Shown here: one piece after another, positions 48,634 through 61,839 of the stretch
Layout: each line of letters opens with the position of its first letter
Numbering within the stretch: the first letter of the stretch is position 1
From: Helochares maculicollis
Taxonomy: Eukaryota; Arthropoda; Insecta; Coleoptera; Hydrophilidae
Assembly: GCA_033557835.1 (NCBI GenBank)
Contig: JAWQRO010000032.1
Span: 1-64,000 of the forward strand
Length of the DNA stretch: 64,000 bases
Reading direction: 5' to 3'
Position numbers and translations under genes: made by a program
Notes under the pieces: model-generated
The model's input: only the letters and a program-made list of their open reading frames with translations
Told to the model about the DNA's origin: nothing
Database searches by the model: none

Positions 48634-51600
48634 CCATATGTACATTTAAATTAAATTCTTATAATAAATCTTAATATACGTTTTGGTGTATCAAATTCTA
48701 CATGGGACCATTAGTTGTTGTGTACAAAATTTAAATTTTTAAAATGTTTACGTTTATACTAGGTTGCCACAAAGCTATTATCGTTTAATTTCTTAATTAT
48801 AATAAAATTGCATTTATTACATTCTTTATACCCCTTATACTTGATTATCTGACGCAATTTTGCCCAACTATTTAAATATATACCTGTTATTATTTCTAAT
48901 TTGTTATATTATTTTCACCTGTCAAGTTATCAGATCAATTTGTTCAACCTTAACGACACTTCTGGTCTATCTAAGTATCTCCCTGATTGGTTGCACAATC
49001 AAACATTTGAATTGTAACACTATGGATAATATTTCAATTAAGTTGATGCTGCAGGGTCGTAACAAAGATCTACATGCGACCCAAAGTAATTTCATGTGCA
49101 AAAAATATGTCTGATTACTTTTTTCGTTGTTAATGTATGTAATTTGCTTATGTAACCAAGCCTGTAAATATTTACAATTCAAGAATTTGTTAAACAAAAT
49201 CTTTGCATGCATCTGTAGATAATTGTTTCAAATTATTTAATCAAGCCAGAATGCTGTTATTAACTTTTCAATAATTACAGTAGTATGGTCTAAATTGAGT
49301 ACTTGTTTCAATGATTTGAGCGTTTTAGTGTTGAACCTAATTTTAAGATATTGTAATTCTGCTGTAATGCAGTTTATTTTCTATTATTTATTGGTCTAAT
49401 TCGAAAATGTATTTTGATTTTTACCCAAACTTGCTTATATAATCATCTGTAAATATTTCAGTTGATATTAGAAAATTGTTGTATATGAAATATTCAGTAG
49501 ACTACTAATAGTAAGTTTTAAATAATTGCAGAATCAGGCTAAATTTGACGCATTTTTCAAAGATGTAACTTTATTCTAAAAGTGTTTCAATTCTTTAATC
49601 TTATTTGATTGTCAACCTGTTACACTTTTGTTCACATTTGTCCAGTGCTGGAGCCATTGCTTCTGGTGCAAACAGTTATATTGTTTACTTTTGGCACTTT
49701 TTTGCAATCAGCCATATAGATTGTACAAACCACTAATAACAAAACAATTAAAATGAAAAACAGGTATTGAATTTATTCAATTTGAAAAAATCATATGTTT
49801 TAAATACTAACATTTTGTTTTATCACTCTATTTTATCTCTGTATTGTAATTCATATCACTTATACAAGATGATAAGCATTAAATTTTGATACCTAATCAA
49901 ACTTAGACCCTTATCTGATCAACAAATTCTTGTGAAGTCATGCATAATTTACTATTATTATATTATACATAGAGCTTAGATTGCAACCTACTAATTTTTC
50001 ATTCCACTATGTTTTTCTTCAACAAACTATTTCTACTCAACAATATTTTTATTTCTTAGTATGGAAACAGCTAGCTCCATATATCTGGCCCTTAGAATTA
50101 TTCTGAGACACTCATTAAAGTATTTGCTATAACATTACTTGTAAAATCATATTTGATTCAAGTTGATAATATGACTTTTTATAAAAATGGATTAACTCTG
50201 TTTGAAAGACTTCTTAAGATGATTCGTTGATTCCATTTTTCTACTATCATATATATATATCACAAAAGGCATTATTCAAAAGTGTGAAAGTGCAAATAGT
50301 TAAGAACATTATAAAACTTATGTGAACATGTGTAAATAAGATTTTGCAGAATGGTGGAGAGTAAGACTTGGATGGATAAAGGTAGAAATCAAGGATAACA
50401 CATATGGCTTGTACATATAATAAGAAGGCATGACATGCTCAAACATATAGGTATATACATGTGCAAATGGATTTTATCCACACTACACAAGTAGATATGT
50501 ATGCAAGACATTAGAGGACTGAAGTGTATTGAAAAAAGGTCATAGATGCAGGACTACAAAGAGAAGCTACACCTGACCACCATTTGCTAAAAGCAGAACA
50601 TTTAGAAAATAACAGAAGTAATATCATCAACTGCAGTAAGAATGTAATATATATAATATAATTGGCTTAAATCAAAAGTGTGATTGATCTATATAAAAGA
50701 AGATTAGACAAAAAGATAAACCTGAACACCATAGCCACAGAAAAACTATCTAACGAGAGATAGCAAGCAAAGCTATGGGATACATAGTAAGCTGAAAATA
50801 GTTGAACAAACGCTTTGGGCTGATTATATCAACACACTGCAGAAGAAAGGAAAATCAAAATGTATGAAAAATTATTACAATAAAATTATAAGCACCTTAA
50901 TCTTTTCCATAAAATTATCAGCAAAGAAAAGTTTGTTGGGAAAATATACCGACCTAAGTAATAAAATAGGGGTAGTGAAAACTCCATAACAGTTTAACAA
51001 ATACATTTCAATGTATCAATGAAGGAGCAGTTTTGAAAGAATTGAAGATAGTTCTGATGCTGACCATGCATGAAAACAGGCAGCTGAATTGACTATAAAT
51101 TACATACATGCTATAACCAGGCTACAACCAAAATTAATTTTAAAAACAGTGATCTGAAAGCAGAGGTACAAACTAAATCAAAGGGGAAAAGATCATGGTG
51201 GATTCCCATTTCTGCACTTATCAAATTCAAACATAAGATGGCAATTGACTAACTATGTCTACTCTTTGATTATCTGGAAAATGCTTATAGCAGTATGTCA
51301 AAAAAACAAACATGGGGAAACACTGCATAGTACAGACTTAAATTAACGGTGAAAAGTTTGTGACTTATACTGCAAAAATTAAAATTATAAATAAGGAACT
51401 AATCACCAAGGGATTAAAACAAGTACTAAAGCTTCAAAAGTGGAAATATAAAAACATAGTTACACTTCTACTAGCAAATGTCCATTGCCAAGTTTTTGTA
51501 AATTTTTCATTCCCTTCAGCATGAAATTATCAAATCTGCTGCTTTCCATATACCTTTCATTTTACACATTTTTTGTATTCAATTTTACCATTGCCATTTT

Positions 51601-53173
51601 TTTTATTTAAATGTTGATTTTGTCTTTTTCTTCAACTCCTTCGTCTCGTCAATTTGGTTCTTTCGTTCTTATTCTTACTATGTATTCCGGTTATGCTTGT
51701 TGCCTCCAATAAGCAGGTGGTTGCGAAGTTCTTTATTATTTTTGAAATCATTCAAGCTATGAGCTCGGAAAGTGTCAACTTACCTTCAAATTATCAAAAA
51801 TGTCTTGGAAGCAGACAGTTAATATAACCTGACCATTTATTATTAAGTAACTCTTAATAGAAAATATTGATATTGTCTTAAAGAGGACTTAAAAAGTTCG
51901 CTTTGAAACTGTATGAATATTGTATGCATATACTTTTGTAAACAATTAATGGATGCAAAGCATTGCTTTTATTTATTATGTATGCATATACCCGTCAAAG
52001 GTACCGAACTAATGACTGTCTCCTGGTTTGCATAGTCTACCAATATGCATAAACATAATTAGTCATAACTTCCATTTATTAATAAATTTATATCAATTAA
52101 TTAAATTAAAAACTTTTAAATATTCGTAAAACTGTTTATCTTTATCATTTTAATTATTCAATACAGTCATTGTGTTTGAACTCAAAACAGTAATATATTC
52201 AGCATATTAGATCTACAGTTATTATCTTAATGTCTTGTCTTAATGAGCTTTGTTTACGTCAATTAAATTATATTGGATAGATTCATCTACTGTAACATAC
52301 AATCATTGAATATTTTACAAGTATTGTTTGCTATATGTAATACTACAATCTAGCTCATCTAGAGACAAAGCATGAGATCGTTGTAGTTAATATCTATGAT
52401 ATTTATATTATTTATTAGCAGTTTTATTGTAAGCAAATAAATAACTTTTTGGGTATCATATTGAAATGCTAAAATATTACCTTCCTATTACAGTCATTAT
52501 AATAAAATAAATATAATATAAAAACAGCCATTGAATCATTTTGCAGTCAATAATTAATACCACTTAGCAAGTAGCCATTAAGTGTTATTTGCAAAATCTT
52601 ACAAAATGCATTTGAAACAATTAAAAGTAAATTGATGTTGTTGAACTGTAATCCAGATTCTTTAAAAATATGTGTTTATAACAAGAAAATAAAACATAAT
52701 TTGTAGGGAAATGAAAACTAAGAATTGTAATGTATTAGCAAAAGCAAGGCGTTAATTGCACCAGTCTCAGAAGGCACGTAATAAAGAGCTACTAACTTCA
52801 ACTATTAATATTTAATAAAATAATATGTTACATGATTTCAATAAATAAATTTTCTAAAAACTGGTATCTTTATAAACAGTAATGCGCCTAATAACTTCCT
52901 TACATATCATGGCCATAGAGAAAATAAAATAGAAATTTCAACCTTAAATAATCTATTTTTAAGTAAAAAAAGGCATACATTAAACATAATTTAACTCTAT
53001 TATCATAACATTAATTTAAAGTGCAATAAAGAAAATACAGTCGTCAATTTGAGTGATTTACAGAACAGAATTAAAAACGCAGAACATCTTAACATAACAT
53101 TTCCAAAACCGATTGGAATCAGTTTCAAAAATTGGAAATTCAATACTAGATTCATCAGTGGCTTTTCTAGTGA
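48634..53173. other. Intergenic region with LINE debris
   Basis: The 3' flank of cytochrome b5, then unremarkable AT-rich DNA, a decayed non-LTR element at about 50,340-51,510 (listed separately), a CT-rich patch at 51,530-51,740, and the 3' UTR of the dynein light chain at the right. No further gene was recognised. Confidence 0.5.
50340..51510 (+). mobile_element. Decayed non-LTR retrotransposon with endonuclease and RT traces
   Basis: Broken frames on the plus strand follow the normal LINE order. First is an endonuclease C-terminus (LQREATPDHHLLKAE, matching the RGADxxSDHHLL block, near 50,560). Then comes the linker LYKRRLDKKI with TIATEKLSNER near 50,690. RT blocks follow near 51,260-51,430 (DYLENAYSSMSKKQTWGNTA for DxEKAYDSVPxxxLWxxL; TAKIKI; ITKGLKQ for the TKGLRQG motif). 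A remnant (VTLLLAN) stands where the YTLLFADD catalytic motif belongs. The region between TKGLRQ and the downstream block is deleted and stops are frequent. It is therefore an old, dead copy. Confidence 0.6.
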
Positions 53174-53527
53174 CTAAATAGCTAGACCATAAACGGAAAC
53201 GATGCAAAACATAGTCTTGTTCTCCCAACGGACGGTGCAGCTGCCATCTGTGTTATTATCCCAGTAGCAAGAGCTAGCTGTATGCAGCCCAGCCCCATTT
53301 TTTTGCATTATTGTGCAGGTTACGATGTATTTGTATGGCTTCATTAATTTAGTTAGCTCTGAAGTGCAAGCCTCCACGACGGAAGTCGTCCAGTTATTGA
53401 CTTTACTTTGCTGATACCCATTACCTCCTATCACAGTTTCAATAGCATCCTTAATTATTTTACTAACGTCATCGACGACGAATTGCCCCTCTTCCTGGAG
53501 GTCACCCTCGATGTTTACTTTTTCCAT
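53174..53527 (-). CDS. DYNLT1: Dynein light chain Tctex-type
   Basis: A light chain of cytoplasmic dynein that binds the intermediate chain and cargo adaptors. It is an intronless ORF of 117 residues on the minus strand, close to the 113 of the vertebrate protein. The alignment is collinear throughout: FVVDDVSKIIKDAIETVIGG, then SKVNNWTTSVVEACTSELTK, YKYIVTCTIMQKNGAGLHTA, SSCYWDNNTDGSCTVRWENK, and the C-terminal TMFCIVSVYGLAI that forms the dimer beta strand. Only the first 14 residues are variable. The Drosophila counterpart is Dlc90F. The start ATG at 53527 is 185 bp from the ATG of a divergently oriented small ORF, so the two may share a promoter region. Confidence 0.96.
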   Translation of the reverse strand: MEKVNIEGDLQEEGQFVVDDVSKIIKDAIETVIGGNGYQQSKVNNWTTSVVEACTSELTKLMKPYKYIVTCTIMQKNGAGLHTASSCYWDNNTDGSCTVRWENKTMFCIVSVYGLAI

Positions 53528-53712
53528 TTCGATTTCAACTATAAAATGATGAGAAAATATGGTTGTGTTCTAGAAGAAAACACGCCCTACCTTACATTAG
53601 CGTTGTCTCCAGCTGGCATTAACGGAGGGGAACAGATCATGCACTTCGATGGTTTCCTAGATGCGAGATAATATTCTGTAAAATTCGTTGAAGAAAATGT
53701 GTATAAAAAAAG
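53528..53712. promoter_or_regulatory. Short divergent intergenic region, possible bidirectional promoter
   Basis: 185 bp separate the two ATGs of the Tctex light chain (minus) and the small unknown ORF (plus). It is less AT-rich than neighbouring intergenic DNA, as is common for shared housekeeping promoters. No specific element was recognised. Confidence 0.35.
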
Positions 53713-53982
53713 ATGACATCAAGTGTTGTCAGTCAAAACACTTGCCTTCGAAATGTCATTGGAATATCGCAGGTGAGAATCAGAACCAGATTCAACTACG
53801 CGGATAAGAATATCCCTAGAAGAATGCGTCGCGTTTTGGCGTCACACGTTGCGATTACAGAAAAAAATGTTTCTAAAACACATTTTTTGGTAATATTAGG
53901 CAATACTGACAGAAAAAAATTGCTACTTAAGCAATTAGTTCAGTTCTACAAATTAGATTCAAACGATATTAAATCATTTTAA
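53713..53982 (+). CDS. Small uncharacterised basic protein, 89 aa
   Basis: An ATG-to-TAA ORF of 89 codons, divergent from the dynein light chain. It starts MTSSVVSQNTCLRNVIGISQ. The middle is strongly basic (VRIRTRFNYADKNIPRRMRR) and it ends in a Lys/Leu-rich helix (KKLLLKQLVQFYKLDSNDI). There is no signal peptide or membrane segment, and I recognise no domain. The head-to-head position with a conserved gene and the coding-like composition favour a real gene. It could be a small nuclear or mitochondrial protein, but that is inference. Chance cannot be excluded. Confidence 0.45.
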   Translation: MTSSVVSQNTCLRNVIGISQVRIRTRFNYADKNIPRRMRRVLASHVAITEKNVSKTHFLVILGNTDRKKLLLKQLVQFYKLDSNDIKSF

Positions 53983-54318
53983 ATGCGCTTAAATTGAATT
54001 TCTCAAATGCAAATTTGTTTCAAGCAATTGTGGCCAACTGAACAGCATAAAATATTACCACTCTTTTTCTATCTTCTTCTGCTAAATTTATACGCTGATA
54101 CAATTATCTCGTTTGTTCAAACATACCCCACTGCTATCCCTTGACCTGGTTATAAAGAGCCGGTTTTGTATTTTTTGGTTATAAGAAATTAATTTCAATT
54201 GTATCAATAGTGCTTTCCTCTTTCCTGCTCTAAAGAAAGTAAGTACGAAGATAAATAGCTGTAAACCGTTAGGTTTTAGTCATCACAATAATAAATTTCT
54301 TTTCCGAGTTTAGCAACC

Positions 54319-57300
54319 ATGAAGGACGTCATAGATGTTATGGAATTACAACGTGAGAAAAGAAGAGCGACCCCTGTTGACTATAGGCAATTGGATTTTT
54401 CTGGTGGGTACACTCCAGCACATTTCATTTTTGAATGCGGAATGAAATTAAAAGGACAGCCTTTGACTCTTGCCACTGCAACAATTCTCATGCACAGGTT
54501 CTTTAAAGAAGTTGATCCCACAAATTACGATTGTTTTGTAAGTATGTAATATAGGAATCCCTAATTTGTGTAAAACTAGCAACCGAAACCAACTTGTCGA
54601 TTAATTTGTGTAATACATTTGTCTACGTTTTGTCAAACATAATGATTTTGGCCACGTATATCTGTTCTCCCCATTAAGTAGATCAATGTAAACTGTGGTC
54701 TAATTAGGAGATCTGCCATGCCTGCTTCGATTTATCGAAGCCTGATTTTGGTATCTATTGAGGTAGTGCAATTTTACGTCTAGACTGGCTAATTGAATCA
54801 TTTGTGATGATCTTTGACCTTTCTTGATTGCTCAAGATTAGTTTGCCAAGAAAAATAGCTACTTTGTTACATACTATCAGGCAATATAAATAGTGGTTTT
54901 TGTATGCTAAACTGTCTAGATGTGCCTGAATATTATAATTTGGTGTCTGTCGTTGGTTCACCACTAAACCAACTTTCTATGCAAATTAGTGCAATTTATT
55001 TTCATTTTATTTGCTTTGGTGACAATGACCTGTTTTGTAGTTGAAATTATTTTGTGTGAGGTGTAAGTGAAATAAAATTTCTTTTTTATGAAATTAGTTT
55101 TGAGTTTGATTTTATGTTTCGTTATAGCATTTAGAATAAATCTTTTAAATATGCAGATGCTAATTTTCAAAAACAGGAAATTTGAATGTAATGCAAAGCC
55201 TTTCCTTTTAATTATTTTGGTTGATTGTTGTTTATTTTGTTCTATATAAAATATGATCCAAAATTCAAAAGTTATTTATTTTATTGTAGATACATGATGC
55301 TCTTGATTTTGCAGGCTTTGTAGCGAGTTTAAACATGTAATAATCTTTTAATTTTAAGTCAAACAAGTATATATGTTATACAGGTGTTGCAGAATTAATT
55401 TCCAATACTTAACCCACATGTTAAGAACGCCAATGTGACCACAACCTGGTATTTTCTAAGTATAAATAAAAATTTTGAAAATTTGGCAAATTTGGGACTC
55501 CTGGCATTGAAATGATATTATGAATATTATGCAGACAGAACGGCACCGTTACTGCTATAAAAATAATCACAATCAAACATGTCATTAGATCCTTCAAAAC
55601 CTCGAGATTAAATTTTTTCATGAACGAAACACTGTTCTTATCAAAGAGAAACAGAAAAAAAACATAAACAACTATTGAAGTGAAATTTTATAGCTCCATG
55701 TTTTTTCCAATAAGTTAAAATAGAATGTGACTTCGAAAAAAGATTGCTTTGTATTACTATCTTCAGCCGCAAGAAAGACGATTACATCATACATCACAAA
55801 TTGAAGTCACCTTTATCTCTATAAACAGAACATAAATAACCATTGAAATAAAAGTTTATTCGAGCTTATTGTTTTTTTGAATTGAAGATCAAACGTGATC
55901 TCAAAAGAATATGGCTTTATATTACCGCTCCAAGAAGAATACGATGGACTACAGTAAATTTGTATCACAATTAATAAAAAACATGCACCACTTTTCTTGC
56001 GTCAGTGGTTGTAAATTTATTGCGCTTTACGTTTTTTGATGAGCATCCACTTTCATTTTTATCACCTTGTTTACAATAAAGAGATGGTTTTTCTTGTTTC
56101 GTGGTTAGTAAGTTCAGATGATTTGCATATATGTAAATATGTCTCTTTTTGAATAAGGCATAAAGAAATGTTTAGCTAACTTACGTAATAGTAAATAATG
56201 TATTAAAAACAAATTGAAGTTAACGCAATCCGACCAAACATGTAGTGCTTGCCTTTCCTCTCCGGTTGAAATTAATTGAGGTGTTAATTTTCTTCGCTCG
56301 TCTTTATTTCTTTTCAACGAGGATTTTTTATTATTATTTTGTCAGTTTCGAGTGCAGATGCTTTAAGCGTAAACAAGAAGGTGATTTTTTGAAATGCTGA
56401 TAAAATCCGTCTGTGTTCGACCGAGGACGTCATAGGGAATTTCAACAGTGTTTCTTAACATGACAATGTAATTAATATCTTGGTTATTAATTATGGCCCA
56501 AAATGCAAACAAAAACCTATCGTTTATTATTTCTTATATCTACCACCCATTTAAGTTTTGTAACTTAATTTTGAACCAAGCTGCATAGATCTTCAATGCT
56601 TCAGTTAGGTTTATAAAGAAGGATTTCTAAGAATTTAGAGACGAAACTATATATATTATCAATAGCAACAACGGAATAGTACAACATAGTAACAAACACA
56701 CATTTGATTTTGGTGTGCGATAGTAATAAGCAAGTAAAAATAATATTTCGATCAATTTTTTACTGCTCAAAAGTAAATATTTGATTTCTTAAAAACAATT
56801 ATATTTTTGAAAAACTATTGATAATTACAAACTTTTAGGAATCACTTTATAGTTTTGCTAGCCAATGACTGCTGCAATTTCTGGACTAAATTTCACTTGT
56901 GTGCAAGTCCTGTATTGTTCTATCAGATAATATATTTCTGCTGGTTTTAATATAAAACGATTTTTTGTCTTACATGAATTTGAATATACATCTCGACACT
57001 TTTTATTGCAACCTATTAAGAATTGATGGAAGCACATAAGGCATGAATAGTGTCTATTATTGAGTGTTAACGACTATTATTCTAGCTTAAGACTTTTGCG
57101 CTTGTAAAATAGCATAAAATATTTGAAACACAATTTAAAAACTACTTAATTTGGCTCTATAAAACTAAATCTTAAACTCATTCATGCAAATAGATAAATT
57201 AAATCAATATAGCTTTCTTGTTAGTAAGACTATGTTTGAGCAAATGCCCGTTAAAACGATTTATTATAATTATCGTGATAAAATGCTAAGGAGGTAACAT

Positions 57301-59099
57301 GCGTGCCACAAACTAATATGGTCATTGTGTTAAATTAATTTCACATAAAATTGATAATAAATTGTACTCATAATCAACTCTAAAACATGGTTTTAATAAG
57401 TATTATTTTCCTGACTACACATGTTTCATAAACTTCAAATGTATTTTAACAAGCAACTAATTTTTAAATTTTTTGGGCTGTTCATTTTTTATAGTTTCAT
57501 CTTTCATGAGTTTATGAGTACAAGCAAGGTAATTTTCCGAAATATCAACATTCATTATTTTCATCATGTAAAATGAATCTTAGTTACTAAATGTAATAGA
57601 AAATTTAAATAAAAACCTATTGATTTAAATTTCTTACATCTGCCAATCTTTGTAGTTTTGGTTTAATAATGGTATAGGCTGTACATTCTAAGCAATTCTA
57701 CAACACTTTCTACTAGCTGTCAAAAACGTTACCTATTAAAACAGTGTCTTCAGAGTTTCCTTTTGTAAATAATGAAATATGTTCTTAATTTTTGAAAAAA
57801 TTGAAAATGGGCAGCTATTTTCGTACAGAGCGAGTAATTAATTATTGTTATTTATGTAATCATTTAATCTATGGGTTTGTTCGAAAAATAATTTCATATT
57901 TTCATTAAAATAAAAGATTTTCTTAGTGTGAATAAATATTTTAATAATTGTTATCGCTTGTTCTTTGCTAACAAAAAATGGTTTCAAGTGGTTTTTGACT
58001 TCTTTTCAAGTAATGGTTTTATGGTCTAAAATATATTGTCCAGACAGAAATAAAAATACATAGAAGGTGCAAGATATAGAGAACATGGGCGATGTGGCAG
58101 TATATCCTACATCTCAATGCTTTTGGCAAGTTGCTAAGTTTCTATGAGGTCTCGCATCATTTACGTGGAACCCATATGTCGAACTACGAGATTAAATCTA
58201 GGCTTTTCAAATTTCCATGAACAAATTCCATAAGTTTTTCCCTGGCTTGCATCATTTAATATTTGTCTTCATCAGCTTCAACTGATTTTTCAGAATATAG
58301 TATATCTTTAAATTATCAGATTAAAATTTCGCAAATTAGGTTTCGCACTGGTGTACTGTCAATACACTTCCTTATGCTTGAGATAATTTTTTCTTGCTTG
58401 AACAGCATTTTTTGGAAGTAAAAGTAAAGTGTGGTAAAAAGATAATTCTCTTCATTTCCTATACTTGATATATATATATTTCCTCCCTGTTAGAGTAGCA
58501 TATAAAAATAACAGTTCTTGAGCAATCTAATAATTAAATCAATTTCTTTTTTACAGTTAATAGCAGCATCAACTTTATATCTGGCAGGAAAAGTTAAAGA
58601 TGATCCTCTAAAAATTCGAGACATAATAAATGTAGCACACAACACCTTGCATAGAGCGAACGGCCCATTAGAAATAGGAGATGAATATTGGAATATGCGG
58701 GATGCCATAGTGCAAGCAGAATTACTGATAATGCGAGTATTGAAATTCGAAGTGTCCATAGTTCACCCACACAAGTATATGCTGCATTATTTAAGATCCA
58801 TGGAAGGTTGGATGGGCAAAGAACAGTGGAATTCAGTACCGGTTGCCCAAAAGGCAGCAGCGTTCTTGCAAGACTTTCATCATGACCCCAGTATTTTAGA
58901 TTATGCACCTCAACATGTTGCCATAGCTTGTATTTCTTTAGCGTTGCAATGTTATGGAGTTCGCTTACCTCTCATAGAAGACAATGATGATGAAGCTTGG
59001 TACTCAGTATTTGTTAAGGACTTGCAAAAGGATAAGCATTGGGAGATAATGGAAAAAGTAATGGAAGTTTATAATAAAGAACCAAGCATTGGTTTGTAA
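54319..59099 (+). CDS. CCNQ: Cyclin Q (FAM58 / CDK10-activating cyclin)
   Basis: The cyclin partner of CDK10, involved in growth control and ciliogenesis in vertebrates and known as koko in Drosophila. Two exons (54319-54537 and 58557-59099) join in phase 0 across a 4.0-kb intron to 253 residues, the normal length. Exon 1 carries AHFIFECGMKLKGQPLTLAT and ILMHRFFKEVDPTNYDCF, the start of cyclin box 1. Exon 2 continues with LIAASTLYLAGKVKDDPLKI, RDIINVAHNTLH and the diagnostic block AELLIMRVLKFEVSIVHPHK, followed by YMLHYLRSM. It then has the second box (APQHVAIACISLALQCYGV) and ends near the TAA at 59,097. The match to FAM58A is collinear from end to end. The donor GTAAGT and acceptor TTTTTTACAG are strong. 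Confidence 0.95.
54538..58556 (+). other. 4.0-kb intron of cyclin Q
   Basis: AT-rich intron bounded by GTAAGT and TTACAG. It contains many short open frames but no recognisable coding, RNA or repeat feature. It is one of the longest introns in the window. Confidence 0.6.
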
Positions 59100-60055
59100 A
59101 GAAGGCGAATCTTATTTTTGTGATTTTTTTTCAAAGACTCCTTAACTGATTCAACGATTCTAATAGATTAATTTTAATAATAGTTCTATTTGTAATTTTG
59201 ATTTATTAAGTTGCCTATATTTACCTCAGCAGCAAACAGATTCCAACATTTTTATGATTAAAACCCTTGATTGAACATTAAAGGTATTTAGTTTTTTACC
59301 TTGTGATAAAATGATTTTTAATAAATTTTTAAAAATGTTCTGGTCTTTTTGTAGTTCCCCATTAGAGTATTTTACATAGACAGCACTGTATAAATGCTAA
59401 GGCGTACAGATATTGGTAGTCTCAAGTTTTCATCAGTACATGTGAATATGAAAGAAAAATATACTTGCGTCATATAATAGAGAAGCTCAACAAAAAATAA
59501 ATAAGTCTTCTGTCTTATGTTTTTAAATGATTTTGTAATTTACACAACAATAACAATTACATTAAAATAGCTACAGCATTTCAGACCTTATTTTCAGAAA
59601 CCATTTTAAAATGACTTTCAAATTGTTGAAAGAGAGCAGAAGCCATCTTGGGATATTTTATACAAATTGGCAGAATTAATTGGGAACTGTGTAAAAGCAG
59701 AAGGATAAAACTCGTCCGCAATGACATAGTGCGGTATTACAAGTCTCTAACCCATAAGTATGGCTACACCATGCAATATGGGTCAAAATAGCTGCAGATT
59801 AATGATTTAAATGCAATTTTGTAGTTTAAGATATTTTATTAGCTGTTATTCTTTAGTTCACTTGGCTTTTTTTAAGAAGTATTGTCAGAAGTGACGTTTA
59901 GCTTTAAAATTTTAATCATATACAGGTATAATTATTAAGTTTTGGTGTGATGTTACACAGACGTTCTGTTTGGTATCTTAGGTCTTACTACCTCCTAAGA
60001 GGATATTTTTGGTATTTTTTTATCGTAAATGTCCGATTCATGGTGACACTCTTTT

Positions 60056-60370
60056 TATCTAGTTATGTATGTCTCATTTAGCTTTTTCCACATGTTACAG
60101 TTATTAGCTATTCAGAACCAAGTTGTTCCTGGGTTCTTTCTAATGTCTTGATCCTATATGTCATTAGGACGTTTCCTTAGTGGTTTTTCATCTCTGGGGT
60201 ACCATTAGTCTTGTGGTCCATCTGTTATCAGTCCTTCTTGCGATGTGCCCAGCCCATTGCAATTTAAGTGATTTTATTCTGACATTATTATTAAAAACCT
60301 CTCAGGATGTTTTAATTTGCGAAACCTTAGAATTTCTACGTAAGACTCAGAGGTTAAAAAAGATAAAAGG
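60056..60370 (-). mobile_element. RTE-like LINE C-terminal fragment, related to the element at 1-1421
   Basis: Minus-strand broken frames read LKLQWAGHIARR near 60,260, then KTLERTQEQLGSE where the family has IKRxAGTTWFRxA, then NMWKKLNETYITR near 60,060. The same blocks (LKWQWARHIARR, GTTWFRLAGDRNKWKLLEQE) occur in the element at the left edge of the window, and the antisense frames of both look alike as well. Only about 100 codons of the 3' region survive, with stops. Confidence 0.65.
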
Positions 60371-61839
60371 TATACATTGCTGCCAGTATCAAGTGATCAT
60401 GTCTTATAGATTTGGAAGATTTAAATAATCCTGGAGCAAACACCACAATCTGAATAGTACTGAGGATGCCTTAAAATTCTATATTAAAAATATTTTTTTA
60501 TATTTGATGGTGAAATCCAACCACTATTATTTTCAAAACATAAGAAATCTTAAATGGAGAGGTGTAAAAGTTTTTTACGATTGTTAAAATGGAAACAATA
60601 TTCATTGGCACTTTAATAATAATGATGTATGAGAAGAAGAAAATAGGATTTAAAAAGTAAAGTCAGTATAGATTACTGTTTATCAATACTTATTAACCAC
60701 TTGGTGTTGGAAAAACACAAACGTAAATTTGCAATAAACTTTTTGTTTCTTTTCACTTCAAACCATCCTTCATTGGCACAAAATGCAAGTGTTTATGTAA
60801 TTTGCATAGTTTTTCATATTTTAAGCCAACATTCTGCTTGGAAAAGGTAAGAATTGGAAAGTCTAATTATGAAAATTTTACAAAAAAATTATGGTTTACT
60901 TATGATAATTATATAAGCAAAAACAAGAGTTAATTGATCATTTTTGGCTGGGAAATGCAAAACCTATTAAATTTGACAGATGACTGTAAGTTTAAAATGT
61001 TGCTGGTTAATCATAAAAAAAGAGACAGGTCAGATGAGCATTGAATGAATAACAGGAAAGTGGCAAGGGTTCAAATAAAACCAAGTCTGATAATTTAATA
61101 AGCTCATTTAGTCGTCATTGTGGAAGCAGTACATGACTAAGGAATCTCAGACAGGACGAGCCGGAACACCAGCTCATAGTGTTTAGAATATGGTATGTGA
61201 CATGGCAAACACTTATAAGTAATTTTCGTGTACAAATAACAAAAATGAGATTCTAATTTTTTTGGTACAATACTAAATTCAAAAGGCATTATTCGTGCAT
61301 ATAGACAATTCCAAAAGATAATCGCTGTAAAACGCAGATTCAATTTGCAAAATATTTTATTATTTATAATATGTAGATTGTTTACGATCGAATCGGCATT
61401 TTAAACGAGAAACGGTCAGGAAAAACACATACCACAGTAAACAATCAACATTCAACTTGACGATTAACATATAATTGAATCAGACCTGAAATACTATCTT
61501 CTTTCAAAACAGTGATATATGTTATTGACAGAGCCACTACATAATACATCTAACTATTAACCTACACATTTAAATATTAGAATCGTGCTATTATAATACT
61601 GAAGTTTGTAACATCGTCGGGAGTAGCAAAATCTCACTAATTTGGTTCAAATTTCTTATTGAGGAAAAGTAAAGATTTAGAATGCCGCTAATCTAGGCTT
61701 GCATTACCTGAAATTCCTAAGTTAATTAGCAATTATGGTTTAAAACATAAGCAGTTTACGACCTATTGCAAAATGATATGATTTTTTTTTGATCCGTTAA
61801 TTGCCGTATTGCATAGCCTAAAAATATAAATTGCACTCG

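Noticed and set aside
58594..58908. 104-codon minus-strand open frame
   Set aside because: Antisense to cyclin Q exon 2, which has full family support.
59670..59790. About 35-codon plus-strand frame (IKLVRNDIVRYYKSLTHKYG)
   Set aside because: Reads protein-like, but it is short, has no identified family, and is bounded by stops. It may be transposon debris, but I cannot assign it.
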